DNA of 64,000 nucleotides from Aphelocoma coerulescens (Eukaryota; Chordata; Aves; Passeriformes; Corvidae): contig NW_027183591.1 of NCBI RefSeq assembly GCF_041296385.1, positions 1-64,000 on the forward strand, given 5' to 3'. The notes below the pieces were generated by a model, which saw nothing but the letters and a program-made list of their open reading frames with translations, was not told where the DNA came from and did not search any database. Shown piece by piece: positions 52,908-64,000 of the stretch (the first letter of the stretch is position 1; every line of letters begins with the position of its first letter). Both the position numbers and the translations under genes were made by a program.

Positions 52908-55424
52908 ATGGGACAAACTCACTCTGCCCATGACAGACATCTCTATAAACAACTTAAGTACTTACTAAGCTCCGGTCCAAGTCAATTACCTAAACAGGAG
53001 CTAAAAAACCTCTTAGAATGGACTCTGATTAATTTCCCAAATGCTGACCGTTCAGCCGTCTTTACAAGAGACTTCTGGGACACAGTTCGGGTTAAACTCT
53101 TTAATAATATCTCCCGCCGGGATTGGGCTGCCGCGGAGCTGGTCCCGGCTTGCAGAGCGCTCGTGGAGCTGTTTGCTGCGAAGGCGCCGCCCGCAGCAGC
53201 CACCTCGCCGGGTCCCGCTCCTGCTGCGAGCCCGCCCCTTGCCGCCGCGAGCCTGCAACCGGGCACGGCCCCCGCCCCGCCGCCGGACCTCACGGCTCCG
53301 GTACCCGCGGTCCAGCTGTCTCGTGCCGCCCCGCCCCACCCCCCCGCGGTCCCTGCACCGGTCACCCCTGCCCCACCGGACTCCACCGCCCCCCCCACCG
53401 CCCCCGTCATCTCCACCCCCACGGTCCCGTTAGTCCCTGCTGTCCCGCCTCTCGCGGCTCCGGTAGCCGCGGTCCGACTGACTCGTGCCGCCCCGCCCCC
53501 CGCCCCCGCTGTCCTGGCAGCCGTCACCCCTGTCCCACCGGACCCTACGACCCCCTCCACCGCTCCCCCCATCCCCGCCCCCCCCATCCCGTTCCTCCCT
53601 GCTGCCCCGGCTCCCGCGGTCCCCGCCCTCGGCTCCAGCGTCTTCGCGGCCCCGTCCCTCGCTCCTCCCACCCCGTCCGCCAGCGCCTTCGCGGCCCCGC
53701 CCCCCGCCGATAGCCCCGCGGGGCCAGCGGCTGCTCCCCAGCCACCTACGGGTCCTACCGCTCCCCTAGCCGCGCCTGTTATGGCTGTAGCCACCATCAT
53801 AGCCGGCCCCCCGCAAAGCCAGGCGGCGACCCTTCTTCCAGCCCCCCAGGTCCCCCTCGCCGCCACCGACACGGCGCCGGTGGTGGTCAACGTCCCGTCC
53901 GCGTCCGTGGGACACGGAGCGCCCCAGCCCCGCCAGCCACCTGGTGCCGGCGCTGCAGCGCCTACACAGATGGCTGCTGCCTCTCCCGTGCCTGCCGCTG
54001 CTCCAGCCCCGTCTCCTGGCACCGCCGCGCCGGCAGCCACACCAGCCCAGCCTGCAAACTCCCAGCGGCAGCACGCCGCGGTCCAGCCGCCGACTGGCCC
54101 ACCGTTCGCCATGGCCCCACCGCAACATACTCCCGCCGCCTCCACGCCGGCCCTCCCGCCTCCCGCAGCCCCGGGATCGTCTCCTGCCGACGGGACAGCC
54201 CTGCCACCTCCCGCTCTCCCCGACACACAGACAGCGGCCATCACAGTCCGCCACGTTGACCTGATGGCGCAACCCACGCACGCTCACACTTCTCCAACCA
54301 CAGCACTGCTCACGGAACTAGCTCCGCCACCGCCCCCCACGGCTTTCACCTCGCCTTCAATAGAGCCACCCGCACCCCCTCGCCCGCTGCCGCGGAGCCG
54401 GTTGCTCGCGGCCCCCCCGCCTCCTCGCCCGCCACCGCGGAGATCGGCAGTGCCATCGCCGCCCCCGCCGGGGCCCTCCGGCACCGCACAGCTGTATCCC
54501 TCGGCTACCGCCGCCCAGCAACATCCCTCCGCGCAGCTCAGCCTCGCCTCACAAGCCGCAAACAGGGGGGGAACGGAGGGCAGTGGTGCAGCTCCAGTGG
54601 CAGGGAAGACGGAGAGCCGCTCTGCCCGAGCTGATGCTTTAAATCTAACACCAGGAAACCCTGAAAAGCAGCCAGATTTGTTTGCAATGAGCCCCAGAGT
54701 CCCGCCAGCGAGCGGCTGGGATCTTGCAACCCATAAGGAGAAAACGAGTTCTGAGAGTTTGTTAGCGCTACTTTCTGAATCAAAAAATCCTCCAAAGTGC
54801 TCAGATTATTCTCAATTAACAGATTGGCATGAAATAAGACTCCAAAGCTGTAAAGATGAAAGTCTATTAGCTAAGCCTGTGATAGCTAGCCAACAGCCTG
54901 ACAGTCCCAAAACGTGGGTTCCCATCCCCACTCACGAAATTAAAGAACTAAGAAGGGCTGTAAGAGATAGTGGTATTTGCTCACCGTATCTTAAACAACT
55001 GCTAAAAAGTACCCTAAAAAGAACACATCAAACCCTAAAACGCATTTTAGATCAACAGAGAGGGGGAGAAGTCCAGGATACACCTCAAAGGAGGTTGAAC
55101 AAGGCTTTGTATGTTTACAATTTTTTGAATAGCTCTGCAGAAGAGCCTGATCCCCCCATTTATAGACATTTTTTGAACAACAAAAAAGCAAAACTGAAAG
55201 AGCGCCCCCCAGTTTTGATTAAAAATCTAGACTCAGGAAAAATAGAAGGACCATACAATCTTATAATGTGGGGGAAGGGGTTTGCATGTGTTTCCACAGG
55301 TGAAGGAATCAAGTGGGTTCCAGCAAAAAACGTGAAGCCATACCTCGCATCAAAGCCTGCTGATGCCACCACACCAGCCAGTGACTCTGCAAGTGGAAGC
55401 CAGGAAGCAAGCACCCAGACCTGA
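52908..55424 (+). CDS. gag-delta-pol: Gag-integrase fusion protein (P6), 838 aa
   Basis: Full-length copy with both PTAP motifs; protein unchanged from P1. Confidence 0.9.
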   Translation: MGQTHSAHDRHLYKQLKYLLSSGPSQLPKQELKNLLEWTLINFPNADRSAVFTRDFWDTVRVKLFNNISRRDWAAAELVPACRALVELFAAKAPPAAATSPGPAPAASPPLAAASLQPGTAPAPPPDLTAPVPAVQLSRAAPPHPPAVPAPVTPAPPDSTAPPTAPVISTPTVPLVPAVPPLAAPVAAVRLTRAAPPPAPAVLAAVTPVPPDPTTPSTAPPIPAPPIPFLPAAPAPAVPALGSSVFAAPSLAPPTPSASAFAAPPPADSPAGPAAAPQPPTGPTAPLAAPVMAVATIIAGPPQSQAATLLPAPQVPLAATDTAPVVVNVPSASVGHGAPQPRQPPGAGAAAPTQMAAASPVPAAAPAPSPGTAAPAATPAQPANSQRQHAAVQPPTGPPFAMAPPQHTPAASTPALPPPAAPGSSPADGTALPPPALPDTQTAAITVRHVDLMAQPTHAHTSPTTALLTELAPPPPPTAFTSPSIEPPAPPRPLPRSRLLAAPPPPRPPPRRSAVPSPPPPGPSGTAQLYPSATAAQQHPSAQLSLASQAANRGGTEGSGAAPVAGKTESRSARADALNLTPGNPEKQPDLFAMSPRVPPASGWDLATHKEKTSSESLLALLSESKNPPKCSDYSQLTDWHEIRLQSCKDESLLAKPVIASQQPDSPKTWVPIPTHEIKELRRAVRDSGICSPYLKQLLKSTLKRTHQTLKRILDQQRGGEVQDTPQRRLNKALYVYNFLNSSAEEPDPPIYRHFLNNKKAKLKERPPVLIKNLDSGKIEGPYNLIMWGKGFACVSTGEGIKWVPAKNVKPYLASKPADATTPASDSASGSQEASTQT

Positions 55425-55478
55425 ACTGCGCAGAATCACCAGAAGAAAGTGATCTGCCAAAAACAGCTCAAGAAAAGA

Positions 55479-56837
55479 ATGGAGTTTTCTCATTTGCGCG
55501 CGTGCATGTTGCTTTTATTCTTTTGTTTTAGTTTTTGTAGTGAAGCTTTACCTGTGAATCAACCAAAGACAAATGTCTGGGTTGCTTTAGCCAAATCCGC
55601 AGGCTCCGATACCATCTGTCTATCTGACACAAGCCCTGACAAACCTTTTTCAACCTGTTTAGTTGGAGTACCTCTTCCAGAAGGTTTTGATAATATTACT
55701 CTTGATAAGTATTGGCCATATGACGATCATCATGTATCTCCAACTCCCAGCCATAGACACCAAACTTATATTGATAATTCTAAAATTGATAAATCTGACC
55801 TTCAAGAGCTAGAAATCCTAGGTTCGTTAACTATGGATACCTGCTATTTCTTTCACTTTCAAGGAGAAAACGGTCCCCATTTAAATGTTACCCCATATCA
55901 CCCAGCTTATAGCAATGTAACTTCTTGGTGTAGTCAAGTTAAGCTTCTTATATATGACGAACCTCATGCAGATCGTTTTAGCAAACTTCCTATTCGATTC
56001 CCCAGAGGAATTTGGCTCATCTGTGGAGACAGGGCCTGGCAAGGTATACCTTCAAAAATAGATGGTGGCCCTTGTGCTCTGGGACAACTTACAATTATTG
56101 CTCCCAGTGTCAAAGAGGTAATCAAAAAGAAAAGCAGAAAGATCAGATCTTCCTGGGGACATCAGTACGATAGTGACTGTGATAGTGACTTCCACCCTTG
56201 GAACTCTGGAAAATCAATTGTTGCAAGCATTTTTCTACCTCAGTTAAGCTCCTCAATTGCTTTAAAACAGTTAAACAAGTTGGGATGTTGGCTCAGCAAG
56301 GAGGTAAATGCCACCTCTACTATGATCAGTGATCTGTTAACCGATGAAGAGGCAGTCAGACATGCCACTTTACAAAATAGAGCTGCCGTTGATTATCTTT
56401 TATTAGCACATGGGCACGGCTGTGAAGATTTTGAAGGATTATGCTGTATGAACTTATCCGATCATTCTGTTTCCATTCACAAACAGCTACAAAACCTAAA
56501 GGATCTAGCTAACCAAATTAGAACAGATGACCCGTCTTGGCTGGACAGTTTGTTTGATGATTGGAGCTTTGCACCTTGGCTAAGGGAACTCTGTAAAATA
56601 GGCTTGATTATTCTAGTAGTAATAATTATAGTTTTAGTAGCAGTACCTTGTATGCTTCAGTGTGTGCAAAAAATAACGAGTAGGACTGTATCTAATATCT
56701 TAGTTGTTCATCAGAACGGGGGAGATGTTGGGGAAGATGAAACAGGAAAGCCTTATAAATATGATTGCCTAACAAAAGATTCTGGGAATATGAAAACTGT
56801 GAGCGACATCGAAATGAAGGCCATCTTTGAGATATAG
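55479..56837 (+). CDS. env: Envelope glycoprotein (P6), 452 aa
   Basis: Intact copy, no amino-acid change from P1 seen. Confidence 0.9.
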   Translation: MEFSHLRACMLLLFFCFSFCSEALPVNQPKTNVWVALAKSAGSDTICLSDTSPDKPFSTCLVGVPLPEGFDNITLDKYWPYDDHHVSPTPSHRHQTYIDNSKIDKSDLQELEILGSLTMDTCYFFHFQGENGPHLNVTPYHPAYSNVTSWCSQVKLLIYDEPHADRFSKLPIRFPRGIWLICGDRAWQGIPSKIDGGPCALGQLTIIAPSVKEVIKKKSRKIRSSWGHQYDSDCDSDFHPWNSGKSIVASIFLPQLSSSIALKQLNKLGCWLSKEVNATSTMISDLLTDEEAVRHATLQNRAAVDYLLLAHGHGCEDFEGLCCMNLSDHSVSIHKQLQNLKDLANQIRTDDPSWLDSLFDDWSFAPWLRELCKIGLIILVVIIIVLVAVPCMLQCVQKITSRTVSNILVVHQNGGDVGEDETGKPYKYDCLTKDSGNMKTVSDIEMKAIFEI

Positions 56838-57557
56838 AGTCTTAGTTACTGAACAACTGGAAAACAATGGTATAGCCGGCTGAAGGTAATCCCCTCTTGA
56901 TTGAACAATACCCTCTGCTTGCAGACAGGTCCAAGGGTCAGAGCAGACCCTACTAGCTCAGCAGAAGGGGTCCAAAGAGTAGTTTTTAGAAGTTAAAATG
57001 TAACACTCTATGGTAATGTAAGAACTCTTATAGGCTGTATGTAAATGCTATAGGATTTGTACCTTGTATTAGATTGGCTACTGAGAATTAGAATATTCAC
57101 TACAGAAGATGATTTATTGTATTGTAACAAGCTCCTCGCTCTCTTAACTCCTCTCCTCTTAGTAATGCTCTTCTCCTCTTAGTAACGCTCTTAGTAACTC
57201 TCTTAGTAGCTCTCTTAGTAATGCTCTTCTCCTCTTAGTAGCTCTCTTAGTAACTCTCTTGCTCTTCTTCTTCCTCTTAATTCAGCTCTCCTCTTAGTTT
57301 GTCTCTCTTGCTCTTTACACTCTTAGCTCTCAGCCTCTTGCTCTAGCTCTCTCGCTCACTCTCTCTCCCTCTCTTACACCTTGGGCCTGCTTGGAGCTGC
57401 AGCTGGCAGCTCTAAGCAGTGCCCCTGTACCCACGCCCTCTGCAATAAACTGCATGCTCCAAAGACCTGCTTATAGAGATCTCTCGTCGCCGTCCATCTC
57501 CAGCCGGGCCCGACCGAACCCACACCCTCATCACCATCATCGCCATCAATTTCGACA
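56726..57557 (+). repeat. P6 3' LTR
   Basis: 832 bp, ends at GACA before TTTGT at 57558. Confidence 0.95.
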
Positions 57558-59830
57558 TTTGTGATGCTGGGGAACTACAAGGAAGCCTGGCTCCTCTGTG
57601 ACACCACCACAGAAGCTCAGGGGAGCCCTGGAGACCGTGCTGATGCTATTGAACCTGATGCAACCCTGCCTCCTCTGTGACACCACAGAAGCTCTTGGAG
57701 CCCTGGAGACCGTGCTGATGCTATGGAACCTGATGCAACCCTGCCTCCTCTGTGACACCACAGAACCTCTGGGAGCCCTGGAGACCGTGCTGATGCTATG
57801 GAACCTGATGCAACCCTGCCTCCACTGTGACACCACAGAAGCTCAGGGAGCCCTGGAGACTGTGGTGATGCTATGGAACCTGATGCAACCCTGCCTCCAC
57901 TGTGACACCACAGAACCTCTGGGAGCCCTGGAGACCGTGCTGATGCTATGGAACCTGATGCAACCCTGCCTCCACTGTGACACCACAGAAGCTCGGGGAG
58001 CTCTGCAGACCGTGGGGATGCTGGCGAAGCTGACGGAACCCTGGGCACCACAGTGACGCTATGGAACCTGGTGGAACCGAGGGGCCACAGTGACACTGTG
58101 GGGCCTTTTGGAAGCAACAGGACCCTGGTGGGAAGCCACGGGATGATTAATCCTGCACGAACCTGCTCCAGGTGGGCTCCTCTCTCCCGGCTTCCACAGG
58201 TGCTGCTAGGATCCCACTCCGGCACTGGCTTGGCACGGGCTCACGGCTTCCTTTGGCAATGGCTCTGCTCCAGGATGGCATGCTGCAGAGAATGCAGGTA
58301 GATTTTGTGCTCACTCCTGGCATGCAGCTGGACAATAAAGCCTGATCCAGCCCCCCCTCAGCATATGTCCGGCTCTGGCATTGGGGCGGGGCAACTTTGG
58401 GAGCAGCCCCAGCCCTGCTCCTGCTCCCGGCTGGGCACCCAGCTGCTGGGACACAGGTGTGTCCTGATGCCACAGTCTACTCCTTTGAGAAGGGGAGGAC
58501 AGAGTGCATCAGGGAGTTTGGTGTGGCTTACATGCGGCAAGGAGAAGGTGCAGCCCCAAACTGGCTTTCACTTCTAGAACCTTTTGCTATTGCGGGAGCA
58601 GCTGCTGGAGCTTTTCAACCGAGCTGCAAGAGTGAAAAGTGTGATGGCATGTCTATCTGAGAAGGAAGGTTCGGTGCCGCAGCCTGTTGTGCACAATTTA
58701 TATGCTGATAAGAGAAGGGGGTGCTTTTGGAACGTTTTCCTTCCTGACACTTCTGTCTCTGTGAGCTTTAGCTGCTTGGACTCAGGGATACCGAAGGTAT
58801 GTGAAAGTGACTGGGATGCGAGAATCATGTTGCACAGGGAACAGGGAAGGTCAGCAAATGTTTCCTGTCCTGGCACATCTCTCAGTCTGAACTGCAGCTG
58901 CAGATGCTTCACTTCCGCCAAGGACTCTGCCACCTTGAGAGAAGGATGCGCTCTATGGAGTTGAGAAAGAAAGTGCGTCTCACTAGCTTCTTTCCTCTAC
59001 TTCATAGACAGCAAAGGGGCTATGAAAGGCAGCACTGGCTTTTTGTTCTAGGACTTCTTCTTTACAAGCAGCTGCTGGATGTTTGGAAGGGGGTTTGGGA
59101 TATGCAAAAATGAGAGGCTAAGATGGTAAGAGGGTAAGATGGAAGTCATCTGGCAAAAGCAGAGCTCACAAAAGGGCCAGCTGTGAAAGCTCTTGCTGCC
59201 TACAACTTCAACTGCACCCCTCAAAGCAGCAGCACACACGCTGCTCTCGGCACTTTCCTTCTCAGCTCTACGCACCATCCTAAGCCTTGCCTCTCCCACA
59301 CTCAGGATCCAAAGACAACGGCACCAGGGACTGCTCACACACTAAAGGCACCAGGACAAAAGGCTCACCAGCTTGGCCTTTGCATTCCCGCTGACAGCTC
59401 CACAGCTTGAACCCAGAGAACTGCCTGCTGCCAACAGCCTTTCCAATCACTCTGAGCACCTCATGACAAGGAGTGTGGGGAATGAATCTCCAGCAGCCTC
59501 CTGCCCCAGGCTGTCCCCCGGGAGCAGCCCTGCTCCAGGCCGTGACTGCCACCTGCACAGCCAAAGGACCCAGAGCCGGTGTTACACACCACGGCTGTGC
59601 CTGGCACAGAGACACCAGTGGCCACACAAGTGGCCATGGCACTGTCCACACACAGTCCCTGCTGCTGCTCCCCCAGCCGCTGGCACCAACTCCCAGCCAC
59701 CCACTCCTAAAGCCACGGGGCCCACTGGGACACTGCGGGGGCTCGTGGAAGCCAGCGGCCATTGTGACACAGCGGGGCTGCACAGAGCCCACGGTGCTTT
59801 GTGACCCGTGGCTCCCAGGAGAGCCTTTGT
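57558..59830 (+). repeat. Host unit A7 between P6 and the second solo LTR
   Basis: 2,273 bp, right-block marks; private T to C at 59239. Confidence 0.95.
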
Positions 59831-60662
59831 TGTTGGGGAAGATGAAACAGGAAAGCCTTATAAATATGATTGCCTAACAAAAGATTCTGGGAATATGAAA
59901 ACTGTGAGCGACATCGAAATGAAGGCCATCTTTGAGATATAGAGTCTTAGTTACTGAACAACTGGAAAACAATGGTATAGCCGGCTGAAGGTAATCCCCT
60001 CTTGATTGAACAATACCCTCTGCTTGCAGACAGGTCCAAGGGTCAGAGCAGACCCTACTAGCTCAGCAGAAGGGGTCCAAAGAGTAGTTTTTAGAAGTTA
60101 AAATGTAACACTCTATGGTAATGTAAGAACTCTTATAGGCTGTATGTAAATGCTATAGGATTTGTACCTTGTATTAGATTGGCTACTGAGAATTAGAATA
60201 TTCACTACAGAAGATGATTTATTGTATTGTAACAAGCTCCTCGCTCTCTTAACTCCTCTCCTCTTAGTAATGCTCTTCTCCTCTTAGTAACGCTCTTAGT
60301 AACTCTCTTAGTAGCTCTCTTAGTAATGCTCTTCTCCTCTTAGTAGCTCTCTTAGTAACTCTCTTGCTCTTCTTCTTCCTCTTAATTCAGCTCTCCTCTT
60401 AGTTTGTCTCTCTTGCTCTTTACACTCTTAGCTCTCAGCCTCTTGCTCTAGCTCTCTCGCTCACTCTCTCTCCCTCTCTTACACCTTGGGCCTGCTTGGA
60501 GCTGCAGCTGGCAGCTCTAAGCAGTGCCCCTGTACCCACGCCCTCTGCAATAAACTGCATGCTCCAAAGACCTGCTTATAGAGATCTCTCGTCGCCGTCC
60601 ATCTCCAGCCGGGCCCGACCGAACCCACACCCTCATCACCATCATCGCCATCAATTTCGACA
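59831..60662 (+). mobile_element. Solo LTR S2
   Basis: 832 bp, no difference seen from S1, flanked by TTTGT. It lies 19,828 bp after S1. Its downstream host unit shares the haplotype of the unit after S1, so S1 and S2 probably descend from one recombination event that was later duplicated. Confidence 0.95.
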
Positions 60663-62935
60663 TTTGTGATGCTGGGGAACTACAAGGAAGCCTGGCTCCT
60701 CTGTGACACCACCACAGAAGCTCAGGGGAGCCCTGGAGACCGTGCTGATGCTATTGAACCTGATGCAACCCTGCCTCCTCTGTGACACCACAGAAGCTCT
60801 TGGAGCCCTGGAGACCGTGGTGATGCTATGGAACCTGATGCAACCCTGCCTCCTCTGTGACACCACAGAACCTCTGGGAGCCCTGGAGACCGTGCTGATG
60901 CTATGGAACCTGATGCAACCCTGCCTCCACTGTGACACCACAGAAGCTCAGGGAGCCCTGGAGACTGTGGTGATGCTATGGAACCTGATGCAACCCTGCC
61001 TCCACTGTGACACCACAGAACCTCTGGGAGCCCTGGAGACCGTGCTGATGCTATGGAACCTGATGCAACCCTGCCTCCACTGTGACACCACAGAAGCTCG
61101 GGGAGCTCTGCAGACCGTGGGGATGCTGGCGAAGCTGACGGAACCCTGGGCACCACAGTGACGCTATGGAACCTGGTGGAACCGAGGGGCCACAGTGACA
61201 CTGTGGGGCCTTTTGGAAGCAACAGGACCCTGGTGGGAAGCCACGGGATGATTAATCCTGCACGAACCTGCTCCAGGTGGGCTCCTCTCTCCCGGCTTCC
61301 ACAGGTGCTGCTAGGATCCCACTCCGGCACTGGCTTGGCACGGGCTCACGGCTTCCTTTGGCAATGGCTCTGCTCCAGGATGGCATGCTGCAGAGAATGC
61401 AGGTAGATTTTGTGCTCACTCCTGGCATGCAGCTGGACAATAAAGCCTGATCCAGCCCCCCCTCAGCATATGTCCGGCTCTGGCATTGGGGCGGGGCAAC
61501 TTTGGGAGCAGCCCCAGCCCTGCTCCTGCTCCCGGCTGGGCACCCAGCTGCTGGGACACAGGTGTGTCCTGATGCCACAGTCTACTCCTTTGAGAAGGGG
61601 AGGACAGAGTGCATCAGGGAGTTTGGTGTGGCTTACATGCGGCAAGGAGAAGGTGCAGCCCCAAACTGGCTTTCACTTCTAGAACCTTTTGCTATTGCGG
61701 GAGCAGCTGCTGGAGCTTTTCAACCGAGCTGCAAGAGTGAAAAGTGTGATGGCATGTCTATCTGAGAAGGAAGGTTCGGTGCCGCAGCCTGTTGTGCACA
61801 ATTTATATGCTGATAAGAGAAGGGGGTGCTTTTGGAACGTTTTCCTTCCTGACACTTCTGTCTCTGTGAGCTTTAGCTGCTTGGACTCAGGGATACCGAA
61901 GGTATGTGAAAGTGACTGGGATGCGAGAATCATGTTGCACAGGGAACAGGGAAGGTCAGCAAATGTTTCCTGTCCTGGCACATCTCTCAGTCTGAACTGC
62001 AGCTGCAGATGCTTCACTTCCGCCAAGGACTCTGCCACCTTGAGAGAAGGATGCGCTCTATGGAGTTGAGAAAGAAAGTGCGTCTCACTAGCTTCTTTCC
62101 TCTACTTCATAGACAGCAAAGGGGCTATGAAAGGCAGCACTGGCTTTTTGTTCTAGGACTTCTTCTTTACAAGCAGCTGCTGGATGTTTGGAAGGGGGTT
62201 TGGGATATGCAAAAATGAGAGGCTAAGATGGTAAGAGGGTAAGATGGAAGTCATCTGGCAAAAGCAGAGCTCACAAAAGGGCCAGCTGTGAAAGCTCTTG
62301 CTGCCTACAACTTCAACTGCACCCCTCAAAGCAGCAGCACACATGCTGCTCTCGGCACTTTCCTTCTCAGCTCTACGCACCATCCTAAGCCTTGCCTCTC
62401 CCACACTCAGGATCCAAAGACAACGGCACCAGGGACTGCTCACACACTAAAGGCACCAGGACAAAAGGCTCACCAGCTTGGCCTTTGCATTCCCGCTGAC
62501 AGCTCCACAGCTTGAACCCAGAGAACTGCCTGCTGCCAACAGCCTTTCCAATCACTCTGAGCACCTCATGACAAGGAGTGTGGGGAATGAATCTCCAGCA
62601 GCCTCCTGCCCCAGGCTGTCCCCCGGGAGCAGCCCTGCTCCAGGCCGTGACTGCCACCTGCACAGCCAAAGGACCCAGAGCCGGTGTTACACACCACGGC
62701 TGTGCCTGGCACAGAGACACCAGTGGCCACACAAGTGGCCATGGCACTGTCCACACACAGTCCCTGCTGCTGCTCCCCCAGCCGCTGGCACCAACTCCCA
62801 GCCACCCACTCCTAAAGCCACGGGGCCCACTGGGACACTGCGGGGGCTCGTGGAAGCCAGCGGCCATTGTGACACAGCGGGGCTGCACAGAGCCCACGGT
62901 GCTTTGTGACCCGTGGCTCCCAGGAGAGCCTTTGT
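60663..62935 (+). repeat. Host unit A8 between S2 and P7
   Basis: 2,273 bp with GTGGTG in the second minisatellite repeat (near 60819), as after S1. Confidence 0.95.
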
Positions 62936-63767
62936 TGTTGGGGAAGATGAAACAGGAAAGCCTTATAAATATGATTGCCTAACAAAAGATTCTGGGAATA
63001 TGAAAACTGTGAGCGACATCGAAATGAAGGCCATCTTTGAGATATAGAGTCTTAGTTACTGAACAACTGGAAAACAATGGTATAGCCGGCTGAAGGTAAT
63101 CCCCTCTTGATTGAACAATACCCTCTGCTTGCAGACAGGTCCAAGGGTCAGAGCAGACCCTACTAGCTCAGCAGAAGGGGTCCAAAGAGTAGTTTTTAGA
63201 AGTTAAAATGTAACACTCTATGGTAATGTAAGAACTCTTATAGGCTGTATGTAAATGCTATAGGATTTGTACCTTGTATTAGATTGGCTACTGAGAATTA
63301 GAATATTCACTACAGAAGATGATTTATTGTATTGTAACAAGCTCCTCGCTCTCTTAACTCCTCTCCTCTTAGTAATGCTCTTCTCCTCTTAGTAACGCTC
63401 TTAGTAACTCTCTTAGTAGCTCTCTTAGTAATGCTCTTCTCCTCTTAGTAGCTCTCTTAGTAACTCTCTTGCTCTTCTTCTTCCTCTTAATTCAGCTCTC
63501 CTCTTAGTTTGTCTCTCTTGCTCTTTACACTCTTAGCTCTCAGCCTCTTGCTCTAGCTCTCTCGCTCACTCTCTCTCCCTCTCTTACACCTTGGGCCTGC
63601 TTGGAGCTGCAGCTGGCAGCTCTAAGCAGTGCCCCTGTACCCACGCCCTCTGCAATAAACTGCATGCTCCAAAGACCTGCTTATAGAGATCTCTCGTCGC
63701 CGTCCATCTCCAGCCGGGCCCGACCGAACCCACACCCTCATCACCATCATCGCCATCAATTTCGACA
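62936..63767 (+). repeat. P7 5' LTR
   Basis: 832 bp; poly(A) signal at 63654; primer binding site at 63771. Confidence 0.95.
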
Positions 63768-63875
63768 AACTGGCGCCCAAACGTGAGTGAAGGCCTGATT
63801 CAGCTTCTTCCACCTGTGAGAGACTTCGCCATGGACGGTAACTAAAAGACCAGTTATAGCCACCTGGAACGTGTC

Positions 63876-64000
63876 GTGAGCACGGCATACCGTTGCTGCG
63901 CAGCGTAAAAGCCGGAGCTCTATAACTCTGCTGAGGCAGCCCTCGAGCACGGGGAGCCGTTACTTCGTAGCAATTACCTGGAGCTCTCGGAGGGAGGAAA
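63876..64000 (+). repeat. P7 leader hairpin-repeat array (partial)
   Basis: The first two GGAGCTCT marks (63914 and 63981) of the six-copy block are inside the window. Confidence 0.65.

Larger units (their letters stand above)
51456..57557 (+). mobile_element. Provirus P6
   Basis: 6,102 bp without the P5 deletion. Right-block leader variant T at 52452; C at the variable LTR site in both LTRs. Confidence 0.95.
62936..64000 (+). mobile_element. Provirus P7 (cut by the window end)
   Basis: 5' LTR, primer binding site and the first part of the leader array. The leader has the right-block T (63932). Because sequence continues past the LTR into the viral leader, this is a provirus and not a solo LTR; its genes lie outside the window. 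Confidence 0.93.

Noticed and set aside
6503..57557. Independent retroviral insertions at a hotspot
   Set aside because: Identical position, identical duplication and shared host variants in each unit favour one insertion and later duplication.

Overview
This window looks like vertebrate, most likely bird, nuclear DNA. The reason is an alpharetrovirus-type envelope gene on a betaretrovirus-like backbone, inside a GC-rich satellite; no species-specific gene is visible, so the species is not determined. Nothing suggests a prokaryote: there are no operons or ribosome binding sites, and the large open frames are retroviral.

The whole 64 kb is one tandem array built from two ingredients. The first is a host repeat unit of about 2,268 bp, which contains a 75-bp-period minisatellite. 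The second is one endogenous retrovirus of 6,102 bp with 832-bp LTRs, always at the same point of the host unit and flanked by the same 5-bp duplication (TTTGT). Layout: a partial and two complete host units without virus (1-6502); provirus P1 (6503-12604), host unit, P2 (14878-20979), host unit, P3 (23253-29354), host unit, P4 (31628-37729), host unit, solo LTR (40003-40834), host unit, P5 (43108-49182), host unit, P6 (51456-57557), host unit, solo LTR (59831-60662), host unit, and the first 1,065 bp of P7 (62936-64000). Provirus plus host unit repeats every 8,375 bp; solo LTR plus host unit is 3,105 bp. The shared insertion point, with the unoccupied site still visible at 1961 and 4230, argues for a single integration that was then amplified with its satellite monomer.

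Each provirus has a 5' LTR, a tRNA-Lys-like primer binding site, a leader of about 600 nt with six copies of a hairpin-containing 67-71 bp repeat, and two open genes. The first gene is an 838-codon fusion: Gag matrix, a huge Pro/Ala-rich region and the first part of capsid, joined in frame to the C-terminal part of integrase. The rest of capsid, nucleocapsid, protease, reverse transcriptase, RNase H and the integrase catalytic core are missing, so the element cannot copy itself alone. The second gene is a 452-residue envelope whose last 37 residues are encoded inside the 3' LTR. Both genes are open in all six proviruses that contain them; P5 has a 27-bp in-frame deletion in the first.

Copies differ by only a handful of substitutions, so the array was amplified or homogenised recently. 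Shared variants show a left block (P1-P3) and a right block (P4-P7), a possible 19,828-bp higher-order repeat in the right block, and mosaic patterns typical of gene conversion or unequal crossing over. No tRNA, rRNA, CRISPR array or convincing host protein gene was seen.
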